The notes: generated by a model not told the origin, from the sequence alone. A stretch of DNA of 64,000 nucleotides from Arthrobacter sp. AQ5-05 (GCF_003287975.1 NZ_QMKQ01000009.1:62001-126000), one strand, 5' to 3'. Counted from the stretch's first letter, positions 41,741 to 51,012 are shown. Numbers and translations are program-made.

Positions 41741-42973
41741 TTAGGCGAAGGCGGAGATCCCGGTGATGGAGCGCCCGATGATCAGTGCCTGCACCGTTTC
41801 GGTGCCCTCGTAGGTGTGGATCGCCTCGATGTCGGCGATGTGCCGGGCCACGCGGTTCTTCAGCAGGATGCCGTTGCCGCCGAGCAGGTCCCGGGCGTTG
41901 GAGGCGATGGTGCGCGCGATGCGGGTGCAGGTGAACTTGGCCAGCGAGGCCTGCACCGGGCTCAGCGTGCCGGCTTCCTCGCGGCGGGTGGCCTGCATGA
42001 CCATCAGCTGCATGGTGGCCAGCTCCGAGTGCATGCGGGCCAGGCGTTCCTGGACGATCTGGCTGGCGGCCAGCGGGCGGCCGAACTGGATGCGCTGGGC
42101 CGCGTACTGCACCGCGGTCTCGTAGCAGGCGGTCGCGTGTCCCACCGCGGACCAGGCGACGCCCAGCCGGGTGGCGAAGAGGACCTTGGCGGTGTCCTTG
42201 AAGCCGTTGGCCCCGGGCAGCACGTGCGAGTCCGGGACGAAGACGTTCTCCATGCGGATGTGGGCCTGCCAGATGGCGCGCAGGGACAGCTTGCCCTCGA
42301 TCGTGGTGCCGGTGTAGCCCTCCCACTCCTGCTGCACGATGAAGCCGCGGACCTTGTCCTGCTCGTCGCGCGCCCACACGATGGTGATCCCGCCGGTGGA
42401 GCCGTTGCCGATCCACTTCTTCTCGCCGTTGATCCGGTAGCCGCCCTCCACCTTGGTGGCACGGGTTTCCAGCGACACCGAGTCCGAGCCATGGGTGGGT
42501 TCGGTCAGTGCGAAGGCGCCGAGCACCTCGGCGGTGGCCAGCTTCGGCGCCCACTGCTTGATCTGTTCGGGCGAGCCGCAGTAGACGATGGAGCGCAGGG
42601 CCAGCCCGGCCTGCACGGCGGCGATGGTGCCCACCGATCCGTCGGCGCGGGAGAGTTCCATGTTCACCAGCCCGGCGGCCAGCACGCTCATCTCCGGGTG
42701 GCCCTCGAGGGTGATCCCGTCGCGCAGCAGGTCGAGCTCGCCGAGGCGCTTGGCCAGGCCCAGTGGGTAGTCGGAGTTGTTCCAGTATTCGTCGATGACC
42801 GGGCGGACCTCGTCGAGCCCGAACTTCCGGGCGCGGTCCCAGTATTCGCGGTCGGCCGCGTCGATGTCCTCGAAGAGCCCTGCCGGATCGACGTCCACCT
42901 CGCCCCAGAGCTCGTACTCGGGTTCAACGACCCCGGCGGGGAAATCGGTGCTGAGGCTGGCTTCGATGCTCAT
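41741..42973 (-). CDS. Acyl-CoA dehydrogenase (glutaryl-CoA dehydrogenase-like)
   Basis: 410 residues. FAD-dependent alpha,beta-dehydrogenation of an acyl-CoA. Motifs: FALTEPTHGSDSVSLETRA, VEGGYRINGEKKWIGNG, FGRPLAASQIVQERLARM, and the catalytic Glu in EAIHTYEGTETVQALIIGR, as in glutaryl-CoA dehydrogenase. RYQFGRPL-like QRIQFGRPL and LLGGNGILL also fit. Glutaryl-CoA or another short-chain acyl-CoA is the likely substrate. 86 bp downstream of the TetR gene, behind its own promoter with a probable TetR site. Confidence 0.9.
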   Translation of the reverse strand: MSIEASLSTDFPAGVVEPEYELWGEVDVDPAGLFEDIDAADREYWDRARKFGLDEVRPVIDEYWNNSDYPLGLAKRLGELDLLRDGITLEGHPEMSVLAAGLVNMELSRADGSVGTIAAVQAGLALRSIVYCGSPEQIKQWAPKLATAEVLGAFALTEPTHGSDSVSLETRATKVEGGYRINGEKKWIGNGSTGGITIVWARDEQDKVRGFIVQQEWEGYTGTTIEGKLSLRAIWQAHIRMENVFVPDSHVLPGANGFKDTAKVLFATRLGVAWSAVGHATACYETAVQYAAQRIQFGRPLAASQIVQERLARMHSELATMQLMVMQATRREEAGTLSPVQASLAKFTCTRIARTIASNARDLLGGNGILLKNRVARHIADIEAIHTYEGTETVQALIIGRSITGISAFA

Positions 42974-43020
42974 GGAAGGTGGTGCCCTTTCGTCGGCGGC
43001 GGGAATGTCGCTAGGGCACC

Positions 43021-43048
43021 AGCATACTGGAACTGAGTATCACGTCAA
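43021..43048 (-). promoter_or_regulatory. Promoter of the acyl-CoA dehydrogenase gene
   Basis: TTGACG (43043-43048) and TATGCT (43021-43026) on the coding strand, 16 bp apart, close to the sigma-70 consensus. Confidence 0.65.
43024..43040. promoter_or_regulatory. Possible TetR operator
   Basis: ATACTGGAACTGAGTAT, an inverted repeat with 5-bp arms and a 7-bp spacer, overlaps the -10 and spacer of the promoter. Position suits repression by the adjacent TetR protein. Confidence 0.5.
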
Positions 43049-43059
43049 GAGACTGAGGT

Positions 43060-43743
43060 TCATTTGTGGTTGCGGTCCAGGGCCTCGCGCACCTGGGAGA
43101 GCACGGCCTCGGTGTCCGGGGTTCCGCCGGCAATGGTGATGACCACCGTCGTCGGTTGGAGTGCCGGCGCCGATTCCTGCGGCTCGAGCACCGGGGCGAA
43201 CAGCGCGCCCAGCGCGTTCAGCTCGCGGTCCAGCTCCGGGCGACGGGTGTCCTCCGGGTGGCGCAGCCAGCGCCGCAGGTGGTCGTTGTGGACCGAGACG
43301 ATCCCGGAGGCAAAGGCGATGCACATCGCCCGCCCGTTGGGCAGCGAGTACAGCCCGCGGTCGCGCAGGTGGTTGCGGAAGACCCGCTCGTAGCGGTGGA
43401 TGGAGACCAGTTCGCGGTCGCGCAGCGAGGGGACATCCAGCAGCAGGCGGTGGCGCAGGCCCGCGGCCTCGGGCCGGGCGGTGTGCTGGTCGAAGACCGT
43501 CAGCCCCGCGTGGACCAGCGAGGCCACGGGCCCGGCCGAGGAGGTGGCCAGCACGGTTTCGAGGTGGTGGATGATCGTCTCCATGTCCGCGAAGACCATC
43601 TCTTCCTTGGAGCCGAAGCGCCGGAAGAAGGTGGAGCGCGAGATGCCCGCGGCCTGGGCCAGCGCATCGACGCTCGTGGCGTCGAAACCCTTTTCGACGA
43701 GCAGGCGCAGGGCGGCATCGGGAACCGCAGAGGAGGTGATCAT
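43060..43743 (-). CDS. TetR-family regulator
   Basis: 227 residues from ATG 43743. Helix-turn-helix: PDAALRLLVEKGFDATSVDALAQAAGISRSTFFRRFGSKEEMVF. The ligand domain has TRPEAAGLRHRLLLDVP and FASGIVSVHNDHLRRWL. No ribosome site; TAGATT lies just upstream, so the mRNA may be nearly leaderless. Placed directly upstream of the acyl-CoA dehydrogenase gene on the same strand, it probably controls that gene in response to an acyl-CoA or fatty acid. A Pro-rich C-terminal extension of about 30 residues follows. Confidence 0.88.
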   Translation of the reverse strand: MITSSAVPDAALRLLVEKGFDATSVDALAQAAGISRSTFFRRFGSKEEMVFADMETIIHHLETVLATSSAGPVASLVHAGLTVFDQHTARPEAAGLRHRLLLDVPSLRDRELVSIHRYERVFRNHLRDRGLYSLPNGRAMCIAFASGIVSVHNDHLRRWLRHPEDTRRPELDRELNALGALFAPVLEPQESAPALQPTTVVITIAGGTPDTEAVLSQVREALDRNHK

Positions 43744-43944
43744 GCACGAGAATCTAGCACGTCGCCCGATTTCGGCGCCCCCTGGGCGACGCGTGATTTC
43801 GCGAATGTGCGGCAAACCACAGCCCGTGCGTGGGCCCGCACTCGCCCCGCGCCACACCGGGGGAGCTATAGCCGTAGCGGAGGGCCAAACCATAGGGTGG
43901 GGTGAGAAGTAGCAAGACCGCGACCCACGACCAGGAGAAAACAC

Positions 43945-44391
43945 ATGGGCTTCAACATTGCCAACGCCGCACTACGACTCGTCTCGGGTGCCTACATCCT
44001 CAACAGCGGCATCGGAAAGCTGCGGCTGCCCGCCGAATCGGCCCAGGGCCTGCAGACCATGACGGCACACGCCATCCCGCAGGTCGAAAAGCTGGAACCT
44101 GCCGTCTTCGGCAAGGCCCTTGCGGTCGGCGAGATCGGGCTGGGCGCCGCCCTGCTGACCCCGTTCCTGCCCTCGCGCCTGGTTGGCCTGGGCCTGGGAG
44201 CCTTCGCCGCCGGCCTGGTGGCGACCTACCTCAAGACCCCGGGGCTGACCGAGTCCGACGGAATCCGCCCGACGCCCAACGGGGTGCCGATGGCCAAGGA
44301 CTTCTGGCTCGCCGGCATCGCCGCCGCACTGGTCTTCGGCCGCGGCAAGACCAAGACCAAGATCAAGGAAGTCGCCAAGCCCGCCAAGTAG
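43945..44391 (+). CDS. DoxX-like membrane protein
   Basis: 148 residues, AGGAG before the ATG. Four helices; the DoxX-type start LRLVSGAYILNSGIGKLRLP and the second helix ALAVGEIGLGAALLTPFLPSRL fit, the last two follow a TPNGVPMAKDFWLAG loop. The tail is Lys-rich. DoxX relatives take part in thiosulfate oxidation or in oxidative-stress complexes, but most are unassigned. Confidence 0.75.
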   Translation: MGFNIANAALRLVSGAYILNSGIGKLRLPAESAQGLQTMTAHAIPQVEKLEPAVFGKALAVGEIGLGAALLTPFLPSRLVGLGLGAFAAGLVATYLKTPGLTESDGIRPTPNGVPMAKDFWLAGIAAALVFGRGKTKTKIKEVAKPAK

Positions 44392-44406
44392 CCCGAGGCG
44401 CAAATA

Positions 44407-44450
44407 GCGGGGGCCGTGGCTCACGAATCATCGTGTGCCACGGCCCCCGC
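44407..44450. terminator. Terminator between convergent DoxX and MFS genes
   Basis: GCGGGGGCCGTGGC pairs with GCCACGGCCCCCGC; perfect 14-bp stem, loop of 16. Confidence 0.8.
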
Positions 44451-44477
44451 CGTGCTTGTGCGTGTGGGCGGGGGCGC

Positions 44478-45986
44478 CTACTTGGCCGAGGCGCGCGCAC
44501 CCTTGCGGAACATCAAGGCCACCAGCGCCGCGGCCATCGCGACGATGCCCGGCAGCAGCAGCGCCTGGCCCAGGGCCAGCGAGAACGCCTGGTGCAGGAA
44601 ATCGGGCACCTGTGCCCCGGTTCCCGGCTCCGCGCCGATCCCGGCCGGCCCTCCGGAGGCCATGGAGGCCACGACCTTTTCGGACTCGACGGCAATGCGC
44701 GATTCCATCATCAGCGCGATCAACGCCGAACCCAGCACCGCACCGACCTGCCGGGTGGTGTTGTATACGCCGGACCCGGCGCCGGCATTTGCCTGGACCA
44801 GGTCGCGGGTGGCGGTCAGCGAGACCGAGGGCCAGATCATGGCCGAGCCCAGCCCCATGAACACCGGAGGGAGCAGCAGCACCCAGAACGGGGTGTCGGC
44901 GCGCAGGATCAGCCCGTAGACGGTGATCGAGGCGCCGAAGAGGAAGAACCCGGGGACCGCGAAGTACTTGGCCTCGATCTTCCCGACGCGCTTGCCGATG
45001 ACCGGGGCCAGCGCCCCGGCGACGACTGCCATCGGGGCGAGCATCAGCGCCGAGAGCGTGGGGGTCAGCCCGCGCACCGACTGCAGGTACAGGATCATCG
45101 GGAAGCTCATGGCCGTGATGGACAGGCCCATGAAGGCGATCGCGATGTTGGCCAGCGAGAAGTTCTTGTCCTTGAACAACCCCAGCGGCACCAGCGGCTC
45201 GGCCCGGGTGGCGGCCTGCCACCAGATGAACAGCCCCAGCAGCACCACGCCGCCGATGATCAGGTGCCAGGAACCGATGGGGCCGATGAACGGTCCCCAG
45301 TCGTGTCCGTTGCCCTCCTGGATGCCGAAGACCAGCGCAAACATCGCAGAAGCGCTCAGGCCCACGCCGAGCCAGTCGAAGGAGTGCGAGTGGCGTTCCA
45401 GTTCGGGGACCTTCACCAGCACCCGCCAGATGGCCAGCACACCGACCGGAACGTTGACGAAGAAGATCCATTCCCAGCCCAGGGTGTCCACAAAGATGCC
45501 GCCGGCGATCGGGCCCACCAGCGTGGCGATGCCGGCGACAGCTCCCCACAGGCCCATGGCAGCGCCGCGGCGGGCGTAGGGGAACATGCGGGTAATGAAG
45601 GTCATGGTCTGCGGGCTCATCATGGAGGCGCCCAGGCCCTGGACCACGCGCGCAACGATCAGCGTGTTGATATCGGGGGAGAGCCCGCACCACAGCGAGG
45701 AGAGCGTGAAGACCACAAGCCCGATGAGGTAGATGGTGCGCGGGCCGAACCGGTCTCCCAGGCGCCCGGTGATCAGCAGCGGGACCGCGAAGGCCAGCAG
45801 GTAGGCGCTGTTGACCCAGATGACGCCGTTGATGTCGGTGTCCAGGCCGTTCATGATCGCCGGCATGGCGGTCGAAACGATGGTGGAGTCCACCAGGATC
45901 ATGAAGAAGCCGATGACCAGTGCCCACAGGGCACCCCATGCGCGCTTGTCCTCGGCCGTTTTGGTATCTGTCTGGTTCGCACTCAC
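44478..45986 (-). CDS. MFS DHA2-family multidrug exporter (EmrB/QacA type)
   Basis: 502 residues, GTG start, fourteen helices. DHA2 signs: GFFMILVDSTIVSTAMPAIM in the first helix (VDxTIV), LITGRLGDRFGPRTIYLIGL motif A, VARVVQGLGASMMSP, and RRGAAMGLWGAVAGIATLVGPIAGG (motif C of antiporters). Exports drugs or other organics in exchange for protons. No regulator beside it. Confidence 0.93.
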   Translation of the reverse strand: MSANQTDTKTAEDKRAWGALWALVIGFFMILVDSTIVSTAMPAIMNGLDTDINGVIWVNSAYLLAFAVPLLITGRLGDRFGPRTIYLIGLVVFTLSSLWCGLSPDINTLIVARVVQGLGASMMSPQTMTFITRMFPYARRGAAMGLWGAVAGIATLVGPIAGGIFVDTLGWEWIFFVNVPVGVLAIWRVLVKVPELERHSHSFDWLGVGLSASAMFALVFGIQEGNGHDWGPFIGPIGSWHLIIGGVVLLGLFIWWQAATRAEPLVPLGLFKDKNFSLANIAIAFMGLSITAMSFPMILYLQSVRGLTPTLSALMLAPMAVVAGALAPVIGKRVGKIEAKYFAVPGFFLFGASITVYGLILRADTPFWVLLLPPVFMGLGSAMIWPSVSLTATRDLVQANAGAGSGVYNTTRQVGAVLGSALIALMMESRIAVESEKVVASMASGGPAGIGAEPGTGAQVPDFLHQAFSLALGQALLLPGIVAMAAALVALMFRKGARASAK

Positions 45987-46064
45987 CGCTTGAGTGTACG
46001 CGCGGCCCCGGTGCTGGGACAGGGGCCTGAGCCCAACCTCACAGCCGGGCGAAGGGCGGCACCA

Positions 46065-47063
46065 CTAGGGCAGATTGACGAAGCCCTCGATGCAGGTGAC
46101 CGACTGCCCGGCGATCCACACGCCGGCCGGATCGCGGTCCACGTGCAGGATCGCGGAGCGGCCCAGCCGGGTGCCTTGGCGTACCGTGTAGGACTCCGGG
46201 GCCAGCCCGGAACCGGTCAGCCAGACCCCGAAGCCGGCATTCAGCGACCCGGTGGCCGGATCCTCGGGAAGCCCCTCGCCGGGGCAGAAGGCACGGACCT
46301 CGTAGTCGGCCGGAATGCCGGTGACCACGTTGCGGAAGCGCTGGGAGCCGCGGCGCTCGTCGGCCTCGGAGACCGGGCGCAACTCCTCGCGCGCCCCGGA
46401 GGGGCGGTCGGTGGGCACGTTGGGGTCGTAGGAGCGTGCCGGGATGCCCGGGACGGTGTGCGGGCCGATGACCCCGACCTCCAGCCCGGCCAGGATCGAG
46501 TAGTCCGGTTCCAGGGCGAGCACCATTTCCGCGTCGCGCAGCAGCAGCCCGGCGAATTGCGGCCCGTTGGCCAGCCACTGGTGCCCGAGAACGTCCTCGC
46601 GCTTGATGCCCAGCCCGGTCAGGGCCCACTCCAGCACGTCGTCCTCGAGCTCGCCGGTGCGCACCATGGGCGGTGCCTTGAACGCCAGGGACTCGGGATC
46701 GGACGGATCCTCGCCCGGGACGCGGCGGACCTCGATGAGCCCGGCGTCGCATTGCTGGATCAGCGCGGCGGGGTTCTTGGGCACCCCTCCGGCCTCGAGC
46801 CATGCGTGGGCCGCACCCAGGGTGGGGTGGCCGGCGAAGGGCAGCTCGGTGGTGGTGGTGAAGATGCGCACGCGGTAGTCGGCGTCGGGGTGAGTGGCCG
46901 GCAGCAGGAACGCGGTCTCGGCCAGGTTGGTCCAATTGGCGAAGTTCAGCATCTGCGAACCGCTCAGCCCCTCCCCGTCCAGCACCACGGCCAGGCCGTT
47001 GCCGGTGTAGGGGGAGGAGGAGGAGAAGACGTCGACTTGCTTGTACGGGCGGGCAATACTCAT
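46065..47063 (-). CDS. PhzF-family isomerase-like protein
   Basis: 332 residues from ATG 47063. PhzF fold: YKQVDVFSSSSPYTGNGLAVVLDGEGLS, catalytic Glu in ANWTNLAETAFLL, TTTELPFAGHPTLGAAHAW, then CPGEGLPEDPATGSLNAGFGVWL with the GEDPATGS-like region. PhzF proper isomerises a phenazine precursor; most homologues have unknown substrates. No phz genes nearby, so phenazine synthesis is not implied. Confidence 0.9.
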   Translation of the reverse strand: MSIARPYKQVDVFSSSSPYTGNGLAVVLDGEGLSGSQMLNFANWTNLAETAFLLPATHPDADYRVRIFTTTTELPFAGHPTLGAAHAWLEAGGVPKNPAALIQQCDAGLIEVRRVPGEDPSDPESLAFKAPPMVRTGELEDDVLEWALTGLGIKREDVLGHQWLANGPQFAGLLLRDAEMVLALEPDYSILAGLEVGVIGPHTVPGIPARSYDPNVPTDRPSGAREELRPVSEADERRGSQRFRNVVTGIPADYEVRAFCPGEGLPEDPATGSLNAGFGVWLTGSGLAPESYTVRQGTRLGRSAILHVDRDPAGVWIAGQSVTCIEGFVNLP

Positions 47064-47175
47064 GAATGAATCGTGACACATCCGCCGGTGCGGCGCGCCG
47101 GATGACGCCGTTTTGTCATCCAACGACGCAACAAGCCCCTGCGGGAAGCAACTGGCACCAGGGAAGGGCGCCGGA

Positions 47176-47202
47176 CGCACGCCACGAATCCCGTGGTGTG
47201 CG
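47176..47202. terminator. Hairpin after the AMIN-like gene
   Basis: CGCACGCCACG and CGTGGTGTGCG, 11 bp with one wobble pair, five-base loop. Within the 171 bp between the PhzF start and the AMIN-like stop; which transcript it ends is unclear. Confidence 0.5.
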
Positions 47203-47234
47203 GCCGGCGTCCTTCGTGCCGGGACCGAGGAGGC

Positions 47235-47798
47235 CTACCAGCGGTGGGCCACATCGATCACCAGGCGGCTGGTGCCCGTGGCGTCGATGAGCACGAAGGT
47301 CCGGAACGGCAGCCGGGCGCGGACCCCCAGGCCGAAGGAGCTCTGGCCCTCGAAGCTGCCCAGGAACGCCACCTGCCTGAAGGTGGTGTAGCCCGCGACG
47401 TTGCCCACGTTCAGCCGGTTGGCCGGGTAGTACGTCGGGGTCCCGGAGGTCGTGTAGGCCGGTGCCTTGACGACGATGCGCAGGTCCGCGGCCCCGGCCA
47501 GCGGGACCAGCCTGCCCTGGCCCTCGGTGTAGACGGCCGACACGTAGCGCACGTCGTAGCCCTTCACCTTGCCCTTGAGGTCGATGACCATGCGGTCAAA
47601 GCAGTCGTGGCGGCCGGTGCGGACGTTGGTGACTGTGGCCGAGGAGTAGCCGGCGACCGAGTCGGCCAGCGAGCCCCAGGCGATGCCGCAGTACGGTGCG
47701 CTCACCGCGGCGGGGGTTGCGGCGGGGGCGGCCGGTGCGGTGCCGAGCCCCGCTATGAGCAGCGCGCCGGCCAGGCCGGCGGCGATCCTGGTTTTCAT
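47235..47798 (-). CDS. Secreted AMIN-like domain protein
   Basis: 187 residues from ATG 47798 with GCGAGGA upstream. Signal peptide (AAGLAGALLIAGLGTAPAAPA), then CGIAWGS, TNVRTGRHDCFDRMVIDLKGKVKGYDVRYV, and the end FRTFVLIDATGTSRLVIDVAH, the pattern of AMIN-like proteins of actinobacteria that have two cysteines likely forming a disulfide. Probably extracellular; function unknown. Upstream region 47799-47983 is shared with the divergent MscS gene. Confidence 0.85.
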   Translation of the reverse strand: MKTRIAAGLAGALLIAGLGTAPAAPAATPAAVSAPYCGIAWGSLADSVAGYSSATVTNVRTGRHDCFDRMVIDLKGKVKGYDVRYVSAVYTEGQGRLVPLAGAADLRIVVKAPAYTTSGTPTYYPANRLNVGNVAGYTTFRQVAFLGSFEGQSSFGLGVRARLPFRTFVLIDATGTSRLVIDVAHRW

Positions 47799-47983
47799 GG
47801 TGGTCCTCGCTTGGTGCGGAAAATCCGGGTGTGGGTGGATGGTGAAATCAGCATGCGCGCGGGAAAACCAGGCGGCAAGGGGGTATGTCCACAATCCATT
47901 CCATTGCAATGCGCAGGAGATATGCCTAACGTCGGGCGGTCATAACCAGCGTGCGCCCACGGGGTTGTGACAACCTTGTTGAC

Positions 47984-49078
47984 ATGCAGATCTTTGCCAC
48001 CGGAACACTGGACGACGCCCTGAACGAAGTTGTGGAGAACACGAACGCATTACCGGATCCCATCCGACCATGGGTTGTGGTTGCGGTCGGGTTACTGGCC
48101 GCGGTGCTCATCACCGTGGTCCTCTCCTTCATCCTCACCCGCATGCTCCGCAGGATCCAGGGGCTCGCACCCGATCGCACCCTGCGCCGCATGCCGCTGC
48201 TGCTGACCCTGGTCTTCGCATTCACCAAGATCGCCCTGGGGGTCTCGTTCGCCTCGAGCCAATGGGTCACGATCTGGCAGTTCCTGCTGTTGCTGGGGCT
48301 GATCAGCTCCATCGCCTGGCTGCTGATCGTCGCCATGGGGATCCTGGAGGACATCCTCCTGGCCAAGTACCGCGAGGACGACGGACACCCCCGGCGGCTG
48401 GCGAAGATCCAGACGCAGGTCGGATTGCTGCGCCGGGTAGCCACCGCGCTGGTCATCACCCTGGCGGTTGCCGGTGCCCTGCTCACGATTCCCGAGGTCA
48501 GGGCGCTGGGCGCCGGCCTGCTGGCCTCCGCGGGCCTGATTTCCGTGGTGGCAGCGCTCGCCGTGCAGTCCTCGCTGGCCAACGTGTTTGCCGGGCTGCA
48601 GATCGCCTTCACCGACGCCATCCGGGTCAACGACACCGTGGTGGTGGAGACCCAGCGCGGCAGCATCGAGGAAATCACCCTCACCTACGTGGTGGTGCTG
48701 CTGCTGGATGGGCGCCGGTTGATCATCCCCTCGACGCACTTCACCACGGTACCGTTCGAGAACTGGTCGCGCCGAAGCACGGAGATCAGCGGGTCGGTGC
48801 TGCTGGACCTGAACTGGAACGCTCCCATCGAGCACCTGCGCACGCGCACCGAGCAACTGCTCGCATCCACGGATTTGTGGGACGGGCGCACCGGGTCCCT
48901 GAACGTGACAGACGCCATCGGAGGGATCCTGAAGGTCACGATTGCACTGTCCGCGCGCAACCCCGGCGACCTCTACGACCTGCGCAACTTCATCCGCGAG
49001 CACCTGATTGCGGAGCTGCGCAGGGATTACCCGGACGCGCTGCCCAAGCCCATGATGCCGGGCGCCGCCCCGGCTTAG
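47984..49078 (+). CDS. Mechanosensitive channel MscS family
   Basis: 364 residues from ATG 47984. Four or five hydrophobic helices, the last being the pore-like ALGAGLLASAGLISVVAALAVQSSLANVFAGLQIAF, then the beta domain (AIRVNDTVVVETQRGSIEEITLTYVVVLLLDGRRLIIPSTHF), ending in an alpha/beta C-terminus. Releases solutes under osmotic downshock. No RBS seen clearly; its stop overlaps the stop of the YqaJ gene by four bases. Confidence 0.9.
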   Translation: MQIFATGTLDDALNEVVENTNALPDPIRPWVVVAVGLLAAVLITVVLSFILTRMLRRIQGLAPDRTLRRMPLLLTLVFAFTKIALGVSFASSQWVTIWQFLLLLGLISSIAWLLIVAMGILEDILLAKYREDDGHPRRLAKIQTQVGLLRRVATALVITLAVAGALLTIPEVRALGAGLLASAGLISVVAALAVQSSLANVFAGLQIAFTDAIRVNDTVVVETQRGSIEEITLTYVVVLLLDGRRLIIPSTHFTTVPFENWSRRSTEISGSVLLDLNWNAPIEHLRTRTEQLLASTDLWDGRTGSLNVTDAIGGILKVTIALSARNPGDLYDLRNFIREHLIAELRRDYPDALPKPMMPGAAPA

Positions 49079-49734
49079 AGACGCAGTGACGCCGGCCCGT
49101 AGTCCTCGTAGGCCCGGGCCCGGGCCGTGCGTTCGCGCAGGATCGCCACCATCGCGTCGGCCTTGGAGATCAGGTCGGCGATCTCCGCATCGTCGCGGTC
49201 CACCCAGCGGGTCAGCGGCTCCCGGTGGACCGGGACGAAGTCCTTGTGCGGTTCCCACACAAAGAGCGTGCGTTCGGCGCCGAGCACGTATTGCTGCCAG
49301 AACACCTGGCGCAGGTAGTTGCGCGGGATGGTCTTGAACGGCTTGTTGGTTGTCTTGATTTCCGCCAGCTCCACCCGCCCGTGCTCCCGGATGCCCAACC
49401 CGTCGGGGGTGGCCAGGTGGATGTGGTTCTCCGCGGCATGGAAGAGCTGGGTGGAGGGCACGATCCCGTAGTTCTCCTGCACCCACGCGGCGATCACCGG
49501 TTCGCGGGCCCGCCCGTGGTCGGTGTACGGGTTCCCGCCGAAGCCCGAGCCGTTCAGCTTGTCCCAGGCCGCGGACTGGATTGACTTCGGGGTGGAGAGC
49601 CTGGCCGCGTCGGTGGCCGTGATGCCCTGCGAGCGGGCCCGCAGCCAGGCGATCCGGTCCGAGGAATCGGCGACGATGCGCTGCAGGCAGGCGGCGGGGG
49701 CGGGGTCAAGCGGGGAGGGGATCACCTGACCCAT
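49075..49734 (-). CDS. YqaJ-like exonuclease
   Basis: 219 residues. PD-(D/E)XK nuclease of the YqaJ/lambda-exonuclease group: RIAWLRARSQGITATDAARL, NPYTDHGRAREPVIAAWVQ (Glu), LATPDGLG (Asp), and VELAEIKTTNK (E-x-K), then FWQQYVLGAERTLFVWEPH. In phages, such enzymes resect DNA ends for recombination. Here there is no recT/bet partner or other phage gene, so this is a chromosomal, stand-alone copy. Overlaps mscS by four bases at the 3' end. Confidence 0.87.
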   Translation of the reverse strand: MGQVIPSPLDPAPAACLQRIVADSSDRIAWLRARSQGITATDAARLSTPKSIQSAAWDKLNGSGFGGNPYTDHGRAREPVIAAWVQENYGIVPSTQLFHAAENHIHLATPDGLGIREHGRVELAEIKTTNKPFKTIPRNYLRQVFWQQYVLGAERTLFVWEPHKDFVPVHREPLTRWVDRDDAEIADLISKADAMVAILRERTARARAYEDYGPASLRL

Positions 49735-50016
49735 TGTTCACAAAAAAACCGGGCACCGCGAACCGGCGGCGCGTCGGGCGCCGCCCCCCGCGGCCCGGCG
49801 ATGGCTGCCTTCGGTTTCCATTGCCAATTCCACCTGCCCCGACGACAGCCGTTCGCGGATCCTCCCCCGCACGATGGACGACCCTGTGGCATCGATGTCC
49901 CAAGCCTCCCGCGGATCGCGGGGCGCCGCAGCCAGCGCTCTGGCCGGAGCGCGCACGCGGGCGTAGCCTGAGAATCCGGACCCCCACCGCCGCAATGGAA
50001 GGAACACCGCATCGCC

Positions 50017-50883
50017 ATGGAACGATTGCTGGGCGTGACCACCGGGGTATGGACATCCCCGCTCACCGATGCGGCGCTGCCCGAACTCGCCGCCCATGTG
50101 GCGTCCCTGGGCTTCGACGCCATCGCACTGCCGCTGGAAGACCTCGGCGACTGGGACCCGAAGCGCGCCCGCGAGGTGCTCGCCGAACATTCCCTGGCCC
50201 CCGTGCTCATCGGCACCATGTCCGCGGGACGCAATCTGGTCGCCGCACCGGATGCCGAGCTCGAAGCCACCCGGAACCACCTGCGCGGCCTCATCGATGC
50301 GGCGGCAACCCTGGGGGCGGCCACCGTCGCCGGCCCGTTCCACGCTGCCACCGGACGGACCTGGTCCATGAATGGGATCCACCGCCAGGCCACCTACACC
50401 CAGCTGCGCGAAAACCTCGCCCCGTTGGCCTCCTACGCAGCAGCACGCGGAATCACCCTGGGGATCGAACCGCGCAACCGCTACGAAACCTCGCTGATCA
50501 ACACCGTGGATCAGGCCCTTGACGCGCTGGAACCGCTGCTCGGGCCCGGGCTCGGCATCGCCCTGGACACCTTCCAGCTGAACATCGAGGAACAGGACAT
50601 CGCGGCCGCCGTCGCCCGCGCCACCGGCCACATCGCCCACGTCCAGGTCAGCGGCAACGACCGCGGCACCGTCGGCGCCGACCACTTCGACTGGCACGGC
50701 TTCATCCACGCGCTGGACCTGGCCGGGTACACCGGCCCGCTCTGCGTCGAATCCTCCACCCCCGGGAACGCCTCGAACGCCGTGGCGGCCTCCATCTGGC
50801 GGCCGCTGGCAAGCACCCAGGACGCCCTGGCCGCGGACTCGCTCGGCTACCTGAAAAACCTGCAAGCCGGCGGCCTGCGCTGA
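50017..50883 (+). CDS. Sugar phosphate isomerase/epimerase (TIM barrel)
   Basis: 288 residues. Xylose-isomerase-like barrel: LLGVTTGVWTSP, GFDAIALPLEDLGDWDPKRA, the metal ligands Glu in ITLGIEPRNRYE, Asp in IALDTFQLNIEEQD, His in HIAHVQVSGNDRG, and Glu in LCVESSTPG. Matches the D-psicose/D-tagatose 3-epimerase-like group; the exact sugar cannot be read. ATG 50017 follows a GGAAGGAA, 15 bases away. Confidence 0.9.
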   Translation: MERLLGVTTGVWTSPLTDAALPELAAHVASLGFDAIALPLEDLGDWDPKRAREVLAEHSLAPVLIGTMSAGRNLVAAPDAELEATRNHLRGLIDAAATLGAATVAGPFHAATGRTWSMNGIHRQATYTQLRENLAPLASYAAARGITLGIEPRNRYETSLINTVDQALDALEPLLGPGLGIALDTFQLNIEEQDIAAAVARATGHIAHVQVSGNDRGTVGADHFDWHGFIHALDLAGYTGPLCVESSTPGNASNAVAASIWRPLASTQDALAADSLGYLKNLQAGGLR

Positions 50884-51012
50884 GGTCCACCGATTCCGCC
50901 ACCCGCCTCCCCACCCGCCGCCTCGCCGGCCGGGCGGCCGGTTGGCGAGGCCCGCCGCAACGAGCCGGGCAACGGTTTGCACGGCCGCGGGCCCGCGGGG
51001 GAAGAAGCGGAG

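Noticed and set aside
46065-47063. Phenazine biosynthesis from the PhzF-like gene
   Set aside because: No other phz gene is near; PhzF-like proteins are common without phenazines.
49075-49734. Prophage remnant around the YqaJ gene
   Set aside because: No integrase, recombinase, structural or lysis gene and no attachment repeats in the flanks.
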